From: Holophaga sp.
GTDB lineage: Bacteria > Acidobacteriota > Holophagae > Holophagales > Holophagaceae
Reading direction: 5' to 3'
NCBI GenBank assembly: GCA_031292735.1
Contig: JARLGP010000242.1
Coordinates: 1-28,617 of the forward strand
Length of the DNA stretch: 28,617 bases
In this document: in pieces, positions 15,181-22,904 of the stretch
How positions within the stretch are numbered: position 1 is the first letter of the stretch
How the letters are laid out: each line of letters opens with the position of its first letter
The notes under the pieces: generated by a model
Database searches by the model: none
The model's input: only the letters and a program-made list of their open reading frames with translations
Told to the model about the DNA's origin: nothing
Position numbers and translations under genes: made by a program

Positions 15181-17001
15181 ATGCTCACCCAGTCTGGCGC
15201 TTCAAAAATGCTGGAGAATCGTTCGCTGGTGAATGATTTTTCCATTGAGGTGGCCACGGTCAACGGTTCGGGTTCCCAGACCGCCAACATCGTGCTCATG
15301 CGCACGATCTTTCAGATGGGAGTGCCGGTTACGGGCAAAAACCTGTTTCCCTCGAACATCGCCGGGCTGCCCACCTGGTTCCAGATCCGGGCCAGCCAGC
15401 AGGGCTACCAGGCCCGGAAGCAGGGTATCGATTTCATGATCTGCATGAACCCGGAAACCGCCAAGGATGACGTGGCCAAGCTCGGCCCCGGCACCGTCGT
15501 GGTCTACGATGAGCCTCTCAAGCTGGACGCCCTGCGCAGCGACCTGCACTTCTGCCCGGTGCCGTTCCAGCGCCTGGTGGCGGCCGCCTGCCCCGAGGCC
15601 AAGCTGCAGAAGCTGGTCAAGAACATGGTCTACGTGGGGGTCGCGGCGCAGATGCTGGGCCTGGACATGAACGAGGTCAAGCGGGCCATCGGCAAGCAGC
15701 TGGGCGGCAAGCAGAAGGCCATCGAACTGAACCAGGGCGCGGTGCAGAACGGCTACGACTGGGCCATGGCCGAAGCTCCGCGCCAGGAGCGCATGAAGGT
15801 GGTGCGGGAGCACAAGACCGACGGCCAGATCATCATCGACGGCAACGACGCCTGCGCCCTGGGCGCCATGTTCGCCGGGGTCCAGGTGGTGGCCTGGTAT
15901 CCCATCACCCCCAGTTCCTCCGCGGTGGAGGCGCTGATCGACTACGCCAAGGAGTACCGCAAGGATCCGGCCACCGGCAAGCTGAACGTGGCCATCATCC
16001 AGATGGAGGACGAGATCGCCTCCGCCGGCGTGGTGGTGGGCGCGGGCTGGGCCGGCGCCCGGGCCATGACCGCCACCTCCGGGCCGGGCATCTCCCTCAT
16101 GAGCGAATTCATCGGGCTGGGCTACTTCGCCGAGTGCCCGGGGGTGTTCCTGGACGTGGTCCGCATGGGCCCCTCCACCGGCCTGCCCACCCGCACCAGC
16201 CAGGGCGACGTGGAGCTTTGTGCCCATGCCAGCCACGGCGACACCCTGCACATCTGCCTCTACCCGGGCACCATGGAGGAGTGCTTCCAGTTCACCTACC
16301 AGGCCTTCGACCTGGCCGAGCGGTTCCAGACCCCGGTGTTCGTGGTGTCCGACCTGGACCTGGGCATGCAGAACTGGGCCACCAAGCCCTTCAGCTACCC
16401 CGAGGGGACCCTGGACCGCGGCAAGGTGCTGGACCAGGAGGCCCTGAGCAAGATCCAGGACTGGGGCCGCTACAAGGACCCCGACGGCGACGGCATCCCC
16501 TACCGGACCCTGCCCGGCACCCCCGGCGGCAAGGGCGCCTACTTCACCCGCGGCACCGGCCACAACACCTACGGGCTCTACTCGGAGAAACCCGACGATT
16601 TCCAGTACCTGGTGGACCGCTTGAAACGCAAATTCTTCACCGCCAAGGGCTTCGTGCCCAAGCCGGTGGTCTCCGACAGCGGCTGCCCGCGGGGCATCCT
16701 GGCCTACGGATCCAGTGATCCGGCGGTGGTGGAGGCCCGGGACATTCTCCGGGACCAGCACCAGAAAGCCACCGACTACCTGAGGGTGCGCGCCCTGCCC
16801 TTCACCGACGAGGTGTTCGACTTCATCCGGCAGCGGGAGGTGGTCTACGTGGTCGAACAGAACCGCGACGGCCAGATGGCGGCCCTGATCAAGGGCTTCC
16901 ACCCCGAGCTGGGCACCCGCCTGCGTTCCGTGCTGCATTACGACAGCACCGCCATCCCGGCACAAACCATCGTCGACCAGATCAACGCCTTCGAGAAGTG
17001 A
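15181..17001 (+). CDS. korA: 2-oxoacid:ferredoxin oxidoreductase, fused gamma-alpha subunit
   Basis: A 606-residue subunit of a 2-oxoglutarate-type oxidoreductase that decarboxylates a 2-oxoacid to its acyl-CoA with ferredoxin as electron acceptor. Residues 15-200 are the gamma domain (TANIVLMRTIFQMGVPVTGKNLFPSNI, then GIDFMICMNPETA). From about residue 220 the alpha pyrimidine-binding domain follows, with GNDACALGAMFAGVQ and the substrate/TPP motif WYPITPSSSAVE, then TATSGPGISLMSEFIGLGYFAE and GLPTRTSQGD. The gamma-alpha fusion with a separate beta subunit is the KorAB arrangement. ATG 15181 follows AGGGAG by 9 bases. GTG 15103 is open in frame, but its extra residues are unlike the family. 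korB begins 8 bases after the stop. Substrate preference (2-oxoglutarate or another 2-oxoacid) is inferred. Confidence 0.9.
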   Translation: MLTQSGASKMLENRSLVNDFSIEVATVNGSGSQTANIVLMRTIFQMGVPVTGKNLFPSNIAGLPTWFQIRASQQGYQARKQGIDFMICMNPETAKDDVAKLGPGTVVVYDEPLKLDALRSDLHFCPVPFQRLVAAACPEAKLQKLVKNMVYVGVAAQMLGLDMNEVKRAIGKQLGGKQKAIELNQGAVQNGYDWAMAEAPRQERMKVVREHKTDGQIIIDGNDACALGAMFAGVQVVAWYPITPSSSAVEALIDYAKEYRKDPATGKLNVAIIQMEDEIASAGVVVGAGWAGARAMTATSGPGISLMSEFIGLGYFAECPGVFLDVVRMGPSTGLPTRTSQGDVELCAHASHGDTLHICLYPGTMEECFQFTYQAFDLAERFQTPVFVVSDLDLGMQNWATKPFSYPEGTLDRGKVLDQEALSKIQDWGRYKDPDGDGIPYRTLPGTPGGKGAYFTRGTGHNTYGLYSEKPDDFQYLVDRLKRKFFTAKGFVPKPVVSDSGCPRGILAYGSSDPAVVEARDILRDQHQKATDYLRVRALPFTDEVFDFIRQREVVYVVEQNRDGQMAALIKGFHPELGTRLRSVLHYDSTAIPAQTIVDQINAFEK

Positions 17002-17009
17002 GCCCAACC

Positions 17010-18047
17010 ATGCCTGCTACTACTGCCCCCATTCCCACCAACAAGCTCGGCCTCACCAAGCAGGACTACGTGGGCGCCAAGTCCACCCTGTGCCCCGGCT
17101 GCGGCCATGACGCCATCACCGCCCAGATCATCCAGGCGTCCTTCGAGATGAACCTGGAGCCGCACCAGGTCGCCAAGCTCTCCGGCATCGGCTGTTCCAG
17201 CAAGACCCCGACCTACTTCATGAACCAGGCCTGGGGCTTCAACTCGGTGCATGGCCGGGCGGCCTCGGTCTGCACCGGCGCCACCCTGGCCAACCGCAGC
17301 CTGATCAACCTCCTGACCAGCGGCGATGGCGATTCCATGTCCATCGGCATGGGCCAGCTGGTGCACCTGATCCGGCGCAACGTGCCGGTGGTCTACATCA
17401 TCGAGGACAACGGCGTCTACGGCCTCACCAAGGGCCAGTTCAGCGCCACCGCCGACATCGGCTCCACGCTCAAGCACGGCGACGTGAACGAGCTGCCGCC
17501 GCTGGACCCCTGCACCCTGGCCATGGAGCTGGGCTGCGGTTTCGTGGCCCGGTCCTTCAGCGGCAACCCCAAGCAGCTGGGGGTGATCATCAAGGCCGCC
17601 CTGGCCTACCGCGGCACCGCCATCATCGACGTGATCAGCCCCTGCGTCACCTTCAACAACCACGAAGGCTCCACCCGCTCCTACAAGAACGCCAAGGACC
17701 ACGAGATGCCCCTGCAGGACCTGGGCTTCGTCCCCTACTACGACCAGGACGAAGTGGACATCCCGGCCGGCGAGGCCCGGGAAGTGGCCCTGCCCGACGG
17801 TTCCAGGCTCACCCTGCGGGCCATCCACGAGGACTACGACCCCACCGACCGGTTCGCGGCCACCCGGGCCATCTTCGAGGCCCGGGAGCGAGGCGAATTC
17901 CTCACCGGCATCCTGCACATCAAGACCGAGCAGAAGACCCTGCACGACTACATGCACCTGGTGGACACGCCCCTGGTCGCCCTGCCCCAGGCCCAGGTCA
18001 AGCCGGGCCCCGAAGTGCTGGCCGCATGCATGGCCGAACTCATGTAG
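17010..18047 (+). CDS. korB: 2-oxoacid:ferredoxin oxidoreductase beta subunit
   Basis: A 345-residue thiamine-diphosphate and iron-sulfur subunit pairing with KorA. CPGCGHD near residue 28, SGIGCSS near 60 and SPCVTFNN near 210 supply cysteines for the single 4Fe-4S cluster. GDGDSMSIGMGQLVHLIRRN through IEDNGVYGLTKGQ is the TPP-Mg motif (GDG...N). GLTKGQFS followed by TLKHGD is typical of KorB. ATG 17010 follows GTGAG; a GTG at 16998 overlapping the korA stop would add four residues. The two genes form one operon. No ferredoxin gene is adjacent. The gap after it contains a fresh promoter for the next gene, not a clear terminator. Confidence 0.92.
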   Translation: MPATTAPIPTNKLGLTKQDYVGAKSTLCPGCGHDAITAQIIQASFEMNLEPHQVAKLSGIGCSSKTPTYFMNQAWGFNSVHGRAASVCTGATLANRSLINLLTSGDGDSMSIGMGQLVHLIRRNVPVVYIIEDNGVYGLTKGQFSATADIGSTLKHGDVNELPPLDPCTLAMELGCGFVARSFSGNPKQLGVIIKAALAYRGTAIIDVISPCVTFNNHEGSTRSYKNAKDHEMPLQDLGFVPYYDQDEVDIPAGEAREVALPDGSRLTLRAIHEDYDPTDRFAATRAIFEARERGEFLTGILHIKTEQKTLHDYMHLVDTPLVALPQAQVKPGPEVLAACMAELM

Positions 18048-18059
18048 CCCCGTGGGTGC

Positions 18060-18089
18060 TTGACAGATTTTAATAATAATTCATATTAT
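18060..18089 (+). promoter_or_regulatory. Strong sigma70-like promoter
   Basis: A perfect TTGACA (18060-18065) is followed after 18 bases by TATTAT (18084-18089), inside a markedly AT-rich stretch that contrasts with the GC-rich surroundings. Transcription should begin near 18096, giving a leader of about 30 nt containing GGAGGT. Confidence 0.7.
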
Positions 18090-18126
18090 CCGCGGAGCCG
18101 AAGCCGGTTCCGCGGAGGTAGCAGCC

Positions 18127-18579
18127 GTGCGCATGGGAGCCCTCGCCCTCCTGGCCTTCACGTTCCTGGGCGGCCCCGGCCTGGTTCCCGCGCGCGCCGC
18201 CGACGTGGCGATCAGCCGGGTGGAGAACCGAACCTACCAGGCCTGGAAACTGTCCATGGGCAACTGGGCCGCCGGCATGATCCGGATCCGGGAAACCGGC
18301 AGCCACAACGAGCTGGCCAACCTGCGGACAGAAGGCGAAGGGTTCTTCCTCATGCCCGGCAAGGCCGTCGACATGGAGATCCTGCCCACCCGCAACTGCC
18401 TGGCGCTCCAGGTGGTGTTCTCCATGCCCAACGGGGCCTCCGGCGCCGCCAGCGTCTTCATCAGCCAGGGCAACCCGGGCGACCCGCACACCCTCAACAT
18501 CAACCCCTCCCCCGCGGTGCATGTGGACCGGAGCCGCTACGGCAGGGCCGGCAACGGCCCCTTCGTCCTCATCAACTGA
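18127..18579 (+). CDS. Small exported protein of unknown function
   Basis: A 150-residue protein I do not recognise. Residues 1-26 form a Sec signal peptide ending in ARAADV. The mature part of about 125 residues contains VENRTYQAWKLSMGNW, IRIRETGSHNEL, EGFFLMPGKAVDMEI and CLALQVVFSMPNGASG. It looks like a small beta-rich periplasmic or secreted domain. Only one cysteine lies in the mature part, so no disulfide is expected within a monomer. The GTG start (18127) is supported by GGAGGT seven bases upstream; ATG 18133 is an alternative. It has its own near-consensus promoter and stands alone between korB and the TetR efflux operon. Strong transcription and translation signals suggest an abundant product. 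Confidence 0.7.
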   Translation: MRMGALALLAFTFLGGPGLVPARAADVAISRVENRTYQAWKLSMGNWAAGMIRIRETGSHNELANLRTEGEGFFLMPGKAVDMEILPTRNCLALQVVFSMPNGASGAASVFISQGNPGDPHTLNINPSPAVHVDRSRYGRAGNGPFVLIN

Positions 18580-18583
18580 ACGG

Positions 18584-18600
18584 CCCAGGGGTCCTGGTTT
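18584..18600 (+). terminator. Weak hairpin after the exported protein gene
   Basis: CCAGG (18585-18589) and CCTGG (18593-18597) enclose a 3-base loop and are followed by TTT and a T-rich stretch. This is a short, weak intrinsic terminator candidate just after the stop at 18579. Confidence 0.3.
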
Positions 18601-18619
18601 CGCATTTGAACTTGACAAC

Positions 18620-18660
18620 ACCCGGAGAAGGTTTAACCACTTTAGTTAAACCATCCGGGT
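18620..18660. promoter_or_regulatory. 41-bp dyad, probable TetR operator
   Basis: Inner arms GGTTTAAC (18630-18637) and GTTAAACC (18645-18652) flank a 7-base spacer. Outer arms ACCCGGA (18620-18626) and TCCGGGT (18654-18660) extend the symmetry. A TTGACA lies at 18612-18617, so binding would block the promoter. The dyad ends six bases before the regulator's GTG start, a classic autoregulatory position for TetR-family proteins. Confidence 0.7.
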
Positions 18661-18665
18661 AAACC

Positions 18666-19371
18666 GTGAAACCAGCCCCCCCCCTCCAGACCGCACCCCA
18701 AGCCCGAAGCCACCCGCGGAGCCCTCCTGCGGGCGGCCATCAGCGAATTCGCCGAGCAGGGCGAGGCGGGGGCGCGCACCGATGCCATCGCCCACGCCGC
18801 CGGAGTGAACAAGGCGCTGATCCACTACTATTTCGGCACCAAGGAGAGGCTCTACGGCGCGGCCCTGGAAGCGGTCTTCCAGAACCTCGCCGAGCAGCAC
18901 CTGCAGATCCTGAACGGCCCGGGCAGCGAAGGCGAGCGGCTGCTGCGCTACTTCATCGCCCACTTCGACCAGCTGTCCGAATCGCACACCTACACCCGGT
19001 TGCTGGGCCACGAGATGATGCGGGCCCGGGCCGGCCAGTCCAGCCGCATCCCGCAGATCGTGGCCCTCTGCTTCGGCCCGCTGCACGCCGCGCTGCACGC
19101 GCTGTACGCCCAGGGCATGGCGACCGGCGAACTGCGCCGGTTGGAGCCCGGCCCGGTGCTGCTCAGCCTCATCGGGGCGAACGTGTTCTACTTCATCTCC
19201 GCCCCGTTCTATCGCGAGATGGCCGGCCAGGATCCCCGCGCCCCGCGGCAGATCGCCCGGCAGCGGGCCGCCCTGCTGGATTCCGCCGCGACCCTGATGT
19301 TCGCCGATCCGGCCCACGGCCGGCAGCTGGCCGGACGCATCCTGTCCCAACCTCGAGGTGAACGCCCGTGA
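18666..19371 (+). CDS. TetR/AcrR-family regulator, frame interrupted at a C9 tract
   Basis: A probable repressor of the downstream efflux genes. The TetR helix-turn-helix is clear in one frame: GALLRAAISEFAEQG, then DAIAHAAGVNKALIHYYF and GTKERLYGAALEAVF, followed by a ligand-binding domain through 19371. In that frame no ATG, GTG or TTG occurs between the TGA at 18667 and the GTG at 18805, which lies inside the recognition helix. The plausible start is GTG 18666, in the adjacent frame. Removing one C from the run at 18676-18684 joins this start to the HTH with about 17 residues of N-terminal arm, the usual TetR layout. As written the protein would be non-functional or need slippage. The stop overlaps the next start (GTGA). 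Sequencing error, mutation and phase variation are all possible. Confidence 0.75.
18676..18684. repeat. Homopolymeric C9 tract in the TetR 5' coding region
   Basis: Nine consecutive C residues lie 10 bases after the GTG start. Eight (or eleven) would place the start in frame with the helix-turn-helix; nine does not. Runs of this kind are mutational hot spots through slipped-strand mispairing. Confidence 0.85.
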
Positions 19372-20432
19372 ACCCGCGCTACCGCATTTTCGCCATCCTC
19401 GCCGTGCTGCTGCTGGCGGCCCTCGGCTACTACGCCTTCTCCGTCGACCATTCGTCGGACCAGGTGCTGCTGGGCACGGTGGACGCCAACCAGGTGATCG
19501 TCAGCGCCCAGATCACCGGCCGCATCCAGAAGCTGCTGGTGACCGAGGGCCAGGACGTGAAGGCCGGCGACCTGATCGCCGTGCTGGAGCAGGACGAGCT
19601 GGCCGCCGCCAAGACCGCCTCCGAAGCCCAGGCCCAGAGCAACCGGACCCAGATCGGCATGCTGCAGGCCACCGCTGACAGCACCACCGGCGACACCGCC
19701 AACACCGTGGCCAACGCCCAGGCCACCCACAGCGCCGCCGCCGCCAGCCTGGCCGAGGCCTCCGCCAACCGGCAGAACCAGGAGTCGCTCACCCGGCGCA
19801 CCGTGGCGCTGGCCGCCCAGGGCATCATGAGCGCCCAGGACCAGGACACCTCCGTGCAGGCCCTGAAGGCCGCCCAGGCCCACGAGCAGGCCGCCCGCGA
19901 CCAGATGGCGGCGGCCGAGGCCGCCCTGAAGGCCGCCCAGGCCCGCACCAGCCAGGCCAAGGCCGCCTGGGAGAACGTCAAGTCCACCCAGAGCCTGTGG
20001 GCCTCGGCCCAGGCCCAGGCGGCGGGGGCCCAGGCGCGCCTGGGCTACACCACCATCAAGGCGCCCATCTCCGGCAAGGTGGGCATCTGGGCCGCCCGGG
20101 AAGGGGAAGTGGTGAACTCGGGCACCGCCATCGTCACCCTCGTGGAACTGCAGCAGACCTGGGTCTACGCGCCGCTACCGGAAACCCAGGCCGATTCGGT
20201 CAGGCTGGGCGACGTCCTGAAGGTGCGCATGCCGGGCGGCGCGGTGGTGGATGGCCGGGTGATCGTCAAGACCGCCGAAGGGGATTTCGCCACCCAGCGA
20301 GACGTGAGCCGGCTCAAGCGCGACATCAAGACCATCCGGCTCAAGCTCCTCATCGACAACCCCGGCGAACAGTTCGTGCCGGGGATGACCGCCGAAGTGC
20401 TGCTGCCCAGACGCCGTCCGGTGCGCCCTTGA
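19368..20432 (+). CDS. HlyD/EmrA-type membrane fusion protein of an ABC exporter
   Basis: A 354-residue periplasmic adaptor. Residues 6-25 form the single membrane anchor (YRIFAILAVLLLAALGYYAF). A first barrel-sandwich (lipoyl-like) half follows (VDANQVIVSAQITGRIQKLLVTEGQDVKAGDLI). Then comes a long alanine and glutamine-rich coiled-coil hairpin (about 80-220), the second half (LGYTTIKAPISGKVG, REGEVVNSGTAIVTLV) and a beta-barrel domain. It resembles E. coli YbhG. The GTG start overlaps the TetR stop and follows GAGGTG by 9 bases. It would link the ABC transporter to an outer-membrane channel of TolC type, which is not encoded in this window. Confidence 0.88.
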   Translation: MNPRYRIFAILAVLLLAALGYYAFSVDHSSDQVLLGTVDANQVIVSAQITGRIQKLLVTEGQDVKAGDLIAVLEQDELAAAKTASEAQAQSNRTQIGMLQATADSTTGDTANTVANAQATHSAAAASLAEASANRQNQESLTRRTVALAAQGIMSAQDQDTSVQALKAAQAHEQAARDQMAAAEAALKAAQARTSQAKAAWENVKSTQSLWASAQAQAAGAQARLGYTTIKAPISGKVGIWAAREGEVVNSGTAIVTLVELQQTWVYAPLPETQADSVRLGDVLKVRMPGGAVVDGRVIVKTAEGDFATQRDVSRLKRDIKTIRLKLLIDNPGEQFVPGMTAEVLLPRRRPVRP

Positions 20433-21436
20433 GCGCCCAGGGCGCGGCCATCCGGGTGGAGAACATCGTCAAGCGGTTCGGCGATTTCGAAGCGGTCAAG
20501 GGGATCAGCCTGGAAGTGAAGCCCGGCGAGACCTTCGGCCTGCTGGGCCCCAACGGGGCCGGCAAGAGCACCCTGATCCGGATGATGACCACCCTGATCC
20601 CCATCACCTCCGGAAAGGCCTTCATCGACGGCCACGACGTGGACGCCGATCCCGACGCAGTGCGCCGCTGCATGGGCGTGATCCCCCAGGCCCTCACCAG
20701 CGACATCAACCTCACCGTGCAGGAGAACCTGTCCATCTACGCCAAGCTCTACAGCGTGCCCCGGGCCCAGCGCAAACAGAACATCGACGAGCTGCTGGAG
20801 GCCGTGGACCTCACCCGGTGGCGCGATGCCGAGACCAAGACCCTGTCCGGCGGCATGCGCCGGCGGCTGGAGATCGCCCGCGGCCTGGTGCACAACCCCA
20901 GGATCTTCTTCCTGGACGAGCCCACCACCGGCCTGGACCCGGTGTCCCGGGTGGCCGTGTGGGAGATGCTGAACACCCTCAAGGCCCGGCGCCAGCTCAC
21001 CATCCTGATCACCACCCACTACATGGACGAGGCCGACCGGCTTTGCGACCGGATCGCCATCGTCGACCATGGCCAGTTGGTGGCCCTGGACACCCCGGCC
21101 GCGCTGAAGCAGAGCGTCCCCGGCAACAACGTCATCGAAGCGCAGTTCCAGACCCCGCCCCAGGACTGGGAGCAGAAGCTGGGCGCCCTGCAGGAGGTGA
21201 CCAGCGTCCAGAACGAAGGCGCCGGCATGTTCCGGGTGCTCACCGGAAACGGCTCGCGCACCACCTCCGAGCTGGTGGCCATGGCCGTGCGCGAAGGCCT
21301 CGAGATCCGCACCCTGAGCGTGCAGAACACCACCCTGGACGACGTGTTCGTGCACTACACCGGGCGCCAGCTGCGGGACGAGCAGGTGAAGCCATCCGCC
21401 TACGTCATGCCTCCCAGGCCGGGGATGCAGCCATGA
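20429..21436 (+). CDS. ABC transporter ATP-binding protein (drug-exporter type)
   Basis: A 335-residue ATPase driving the exporter. Walker A is GPNGAGKST, the signature motif LSGGMRRRLEIARGL, Walker B IFFLDEPTTGLDP, and the switch His lies in TTHYMDEAD. After the nucleotide-binding domain a roughly 100-residue C-terminal domain ends in LEIRTLSVQNTTLDDVFVHYTGR, as in DrrA-like and YbhF-like ATPases. The only fitting start is TTG 20429, which overlaps the stop of the membrane fusion gene (TTGA); no ATG or GTG precedes the conserved start of the domain (RVENIVKRFG). Dependence on re-initiation would lower its translation relative to the neighbours. Substrate unknown. Confidence 0.9.
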   Translation: MSAQGAAIRVENIVKRFGDFEAVKGISLEVKPGETFGLLGPNGAGKSTLIRMMTTLIPITSGKAFIDGHDVDADPDAVRRCMGVIPQALTSDINLTVQENLSIYAKLYSVPRAQRKQNIDELLEAVDLTRWRDAETKTLSGGMRRRLEIARGLVHNPRIFFLDEPTTGLDPVSRVAVWEMLNTLKARRQLTILITTHYMDEADRLCDRIAIVDHGQLVALDTPAALKQSVPGNNVIEAQFQTPPQDWEQKLGALQEVTSVQNEGAGMFRVLTGNGSRTTSELVAMAVREGLEIRTLSVQNTTLDDVFVHYTGRQLRDEQVKPSAYVMPPRPGMQP

Positions 21437-22545
21437 TCCGGATGTTCGCGATCGTGGAGCGGGAGCTGCGCAAATTCTTCCGTTCGCCGGCCTTGATGCT
21501 CACGGCGATGGTGTTCCCCCTGGTGCAGCTGGTGATCCTGGGCAACGCCTTCGGCGGCAAGATCACCGAGGCGCGGGTGGGCGTGGTGGACTACGACCAG
21601 GGGCCCCAGGCCCTGCGGGTGTTCGAGGCCTTCGATTCGGTGGCGGCCACCATCCGCACCTTCAAGACCACCCGCTACGCCAGCGACAAGGCCGCGCAGC
21701 AGGCGGTGCGGGCCGGGCGGCTGGATGCGGCGGTCATCATCCCGCCCCAGTTCTCGCGGCGGGTCTATGCCGGCGAGAACCCCAGCCTGGGCCTGCTGGT
21801 GGACAATTCCGACCAGTTCCTGAGCGGCAGCCTGGAATCCGAGATGCAGTCCCTCACCAACGCCCTGAACCAGCCCCAGGTGCCGCAGCGGGTGGCCAAC
21901 AGCATCGCCCTGCAGATCGTCGAGCTGTATCCCTACGTGGAGTACATGAAGTATCTCCTGCCCGGTTCCATCACCCTGGCCATGTTCGTATCGGTGATGA
22001 TCGGCGGCGGGATGCTCTACATCGACGACAAGGCCCGGGGGGTGCATGAGGGCTTCCTGGTGACGCCCATCACCCGGGTCGAGCTGGTGGGCGGCCTGGT
22101 CACCGCCGGCGCCCTGAAGGCCGTACTGGCCGGCAGCGTGCTCACCCTGTTGGGCGCTTTGGTTTCCGGGCTGGGGGTGATCTTCCAGCCGGCCGCGTTG
22201 TTCCAGTTGGCGTTGATGATCATCGCCACCTCGTTCGCCTTCAACGCCATGATGTTCATGATGATGGTGCGGGTGGACGACCCCCTGGTGCCCCGGGCCA
22301 TGTTCGGCATCCTGAACACCCTCCTGTATTTCCCCAGCGGCGCCATCTACCCCATCGCCGCCTTCCCGCCCTGGCTGCGGGTCCTGGCCAGCGTGGACCC
22401 CTTCACCTACGCGGTCCATGGGTTCAAGTCGGTGCTGCTCAAGGAGGCCGGATTCCGGGCCATGGCTCCCGACCTGTTCTACCTTTTGGCCATCGGCACC
22501 GTGGCCATGGTCCTGGCCACCAAGCTGTTCAAGCGGACCCTTTGA
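21433..22545 (+). CDS. ABC-2 type transporter permease
   Basis: A 370-residue inner-membrane permease of the YbhS/YbhR or DrrB type. An N-terminal cytosolic segment (VERELRKFFRSPALM) leads into the first membrane helix. A large extracytoplasmic domain follows (about 45-180, with ARVGVVDYDQGP and GLLVDNSDQF), then five helices from SITLAMFVSVMIGGGM to the end. The conserved ABC-2 motif GVHEGFLVTPITRVELVGG couples to the ATPase. The ATG overlaps the ATPase stop (ATGA). E. coli ybhFSR has two permeases; here a single gene suggests a homodimer. Last gene of the operon, which ends at a small dyad before the tRNA. Confidence 0.9.
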   Translation: MIRMFAIVERELRKFFRSPALMLTAMVFPLVQLVILGNAFGGKITEARVGVVDYDQGPQALRVFEAFDSVAATIRTFKTTRYASDKAAQQAVRAGRLDAAVIIPPQFSRRVYAGENPSLGLLVDNSDQFLSGSLESEMQSLTNALNQPQVPQRVANSIALQIVELYPYVEYMKYLLPGSITLAMFVSVMIGGGMLYIDDKARGVHEGFLVTPITRVELVGGLVTAGALKAVLAGSVLTLLGALVSGLGVIFQPAALFQLALMIIATSFAFNAMMFMMMVRVDDPLVPRAMFGILNTLLYFPSGAIYPIAAFPPWLRVLASVDPFTYAVHGFKSVLLKEAGFRAMAPDLFYLLAIGTVAMVLATKLFKRTL

Positions 22546-22549
22546 GCCA

Positions 22550-22577
22550 TTGACTTGAGGCAATCTCAAGGTAGACT
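22550..22577 (+). promoter_or_regulatory. Putative tRNA promoter containing a perfect dyad
   Basis: TTGACT (22550-22555) and TAGACT (22572-22577) are separated by 16 bases; transcription would start about 6 bases before the tRNA. The spacer holds CTTGAG (22554-22559) and CTCAAG (22565-22570) around a 5-base loop. This could be a binding site or a short hairpin ending the upstream efflux transcript. Confidence 0.45.
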
Positions 22578-22589
22578 GGAAATTCCCAT

Positions 22590-22665
22590 GGGGCTGTAGC
22601 TCAGCTGGGAGAGCGCCTCGTTCGCAATGAGGAGGTCGACAGTTCGATCCTGTTCAGCTCCACCA
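22590..22665 (+). tRNA. tRNA-Ala (anticodon CGC)
   Basis: A complete 76-base cloverleaf. The acceptor stem pairs GGGGCTG with CAGCTCC (one G-U), followed by ACCA with the 3' CCA encoded. The D arm is GCTCAGCTGGGAGAGC. The anticodon stem CCTCG pairs with TGAGG, loop TTCGCAA, anticodon CGC, reading the GCG alanine codon. The T arm is GACAG, loop TTCGATC, then CTGTT. It stands at the border between the core genome and an accessory region. Confidence 0.96.
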
Positions 22666-22668
22666 AAC

Positions 22669-22707
22669 AAACCGCCTGAAGTCAATAACTTCAGGCGGTT
22701 TCGTTTT
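22669..22707 (+). terminator. Rho-independent terminator of the tRNA gene
   Basis: Perfect 14-bp arms (22669-22682 and 22688-22701) with loop CAATA are followed by CGTTTT. It begins three bases after the tRNA 3' end. Confidence 0.9.
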
Positions 22708-22855
22708 GTCCGGACATCCTCAAAACGGCCTCCAGCCTCAAACCGTCCTCAAAATCGCTCTGCGATTCCCCGCATTTCCACCCGCGACCAGGCGGCATTT
22801 TTTGAGGCCGACGATCCGGATTTTGAGGCTGGCGACCTCGAATCCGGAGATGCCT
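22708..22855. repeat. Gene-free stretch with five CCTCAAA copies in both orientations
   Basis: No credible gene is present. CCTCAAA occurs on the plus strand at 22718, 22736 and 22747 and inverted (TTTGAGG) ending at 22807 and 22828. An 11-bp perfect inverted repeat pairs 22732-22742 with 22822-22832. The cluster lies directly behind the tRNA terminator. It could be a recombinase-binding or attachment region, or decayed sequence. Confidence 0.55.
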
Positions 22856-22886
22856 GAAAAAGCGATGGGGGCCATCGCTGGCCCCC
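22856..22886 (-). terminator. Rho-independent terminator of the DUF1016 nuclease gene
   Basis: Arms 22867-22874 and 22879-22886 (GGGGGCCA and its complement) around a 4-base loop are followed, on the minus strand, by ATCGC and a run of five T. It lies about 20 bases past the stop at 22905. Confidence 0.75.
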
Positions 22887-22904
22887 TTCAAAGGGTCGAG
22901 CAGG

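Noticed and set aside
15202..17007. A 601-codon minus-strand frame opposite korA
   Set aside because: Same shadow pattern with low-complexity His/Gly/Val-rich translation and no ribosome site or homology; korA on the other strand is unmistakable.
18805..19371. GTG 18805 as the genuine start of the TetR gene
   Set aside because: It would begin inside the recognition helix and discard most of the DNA-binding domain, while clear HTH codons continue upstream in the same frame.
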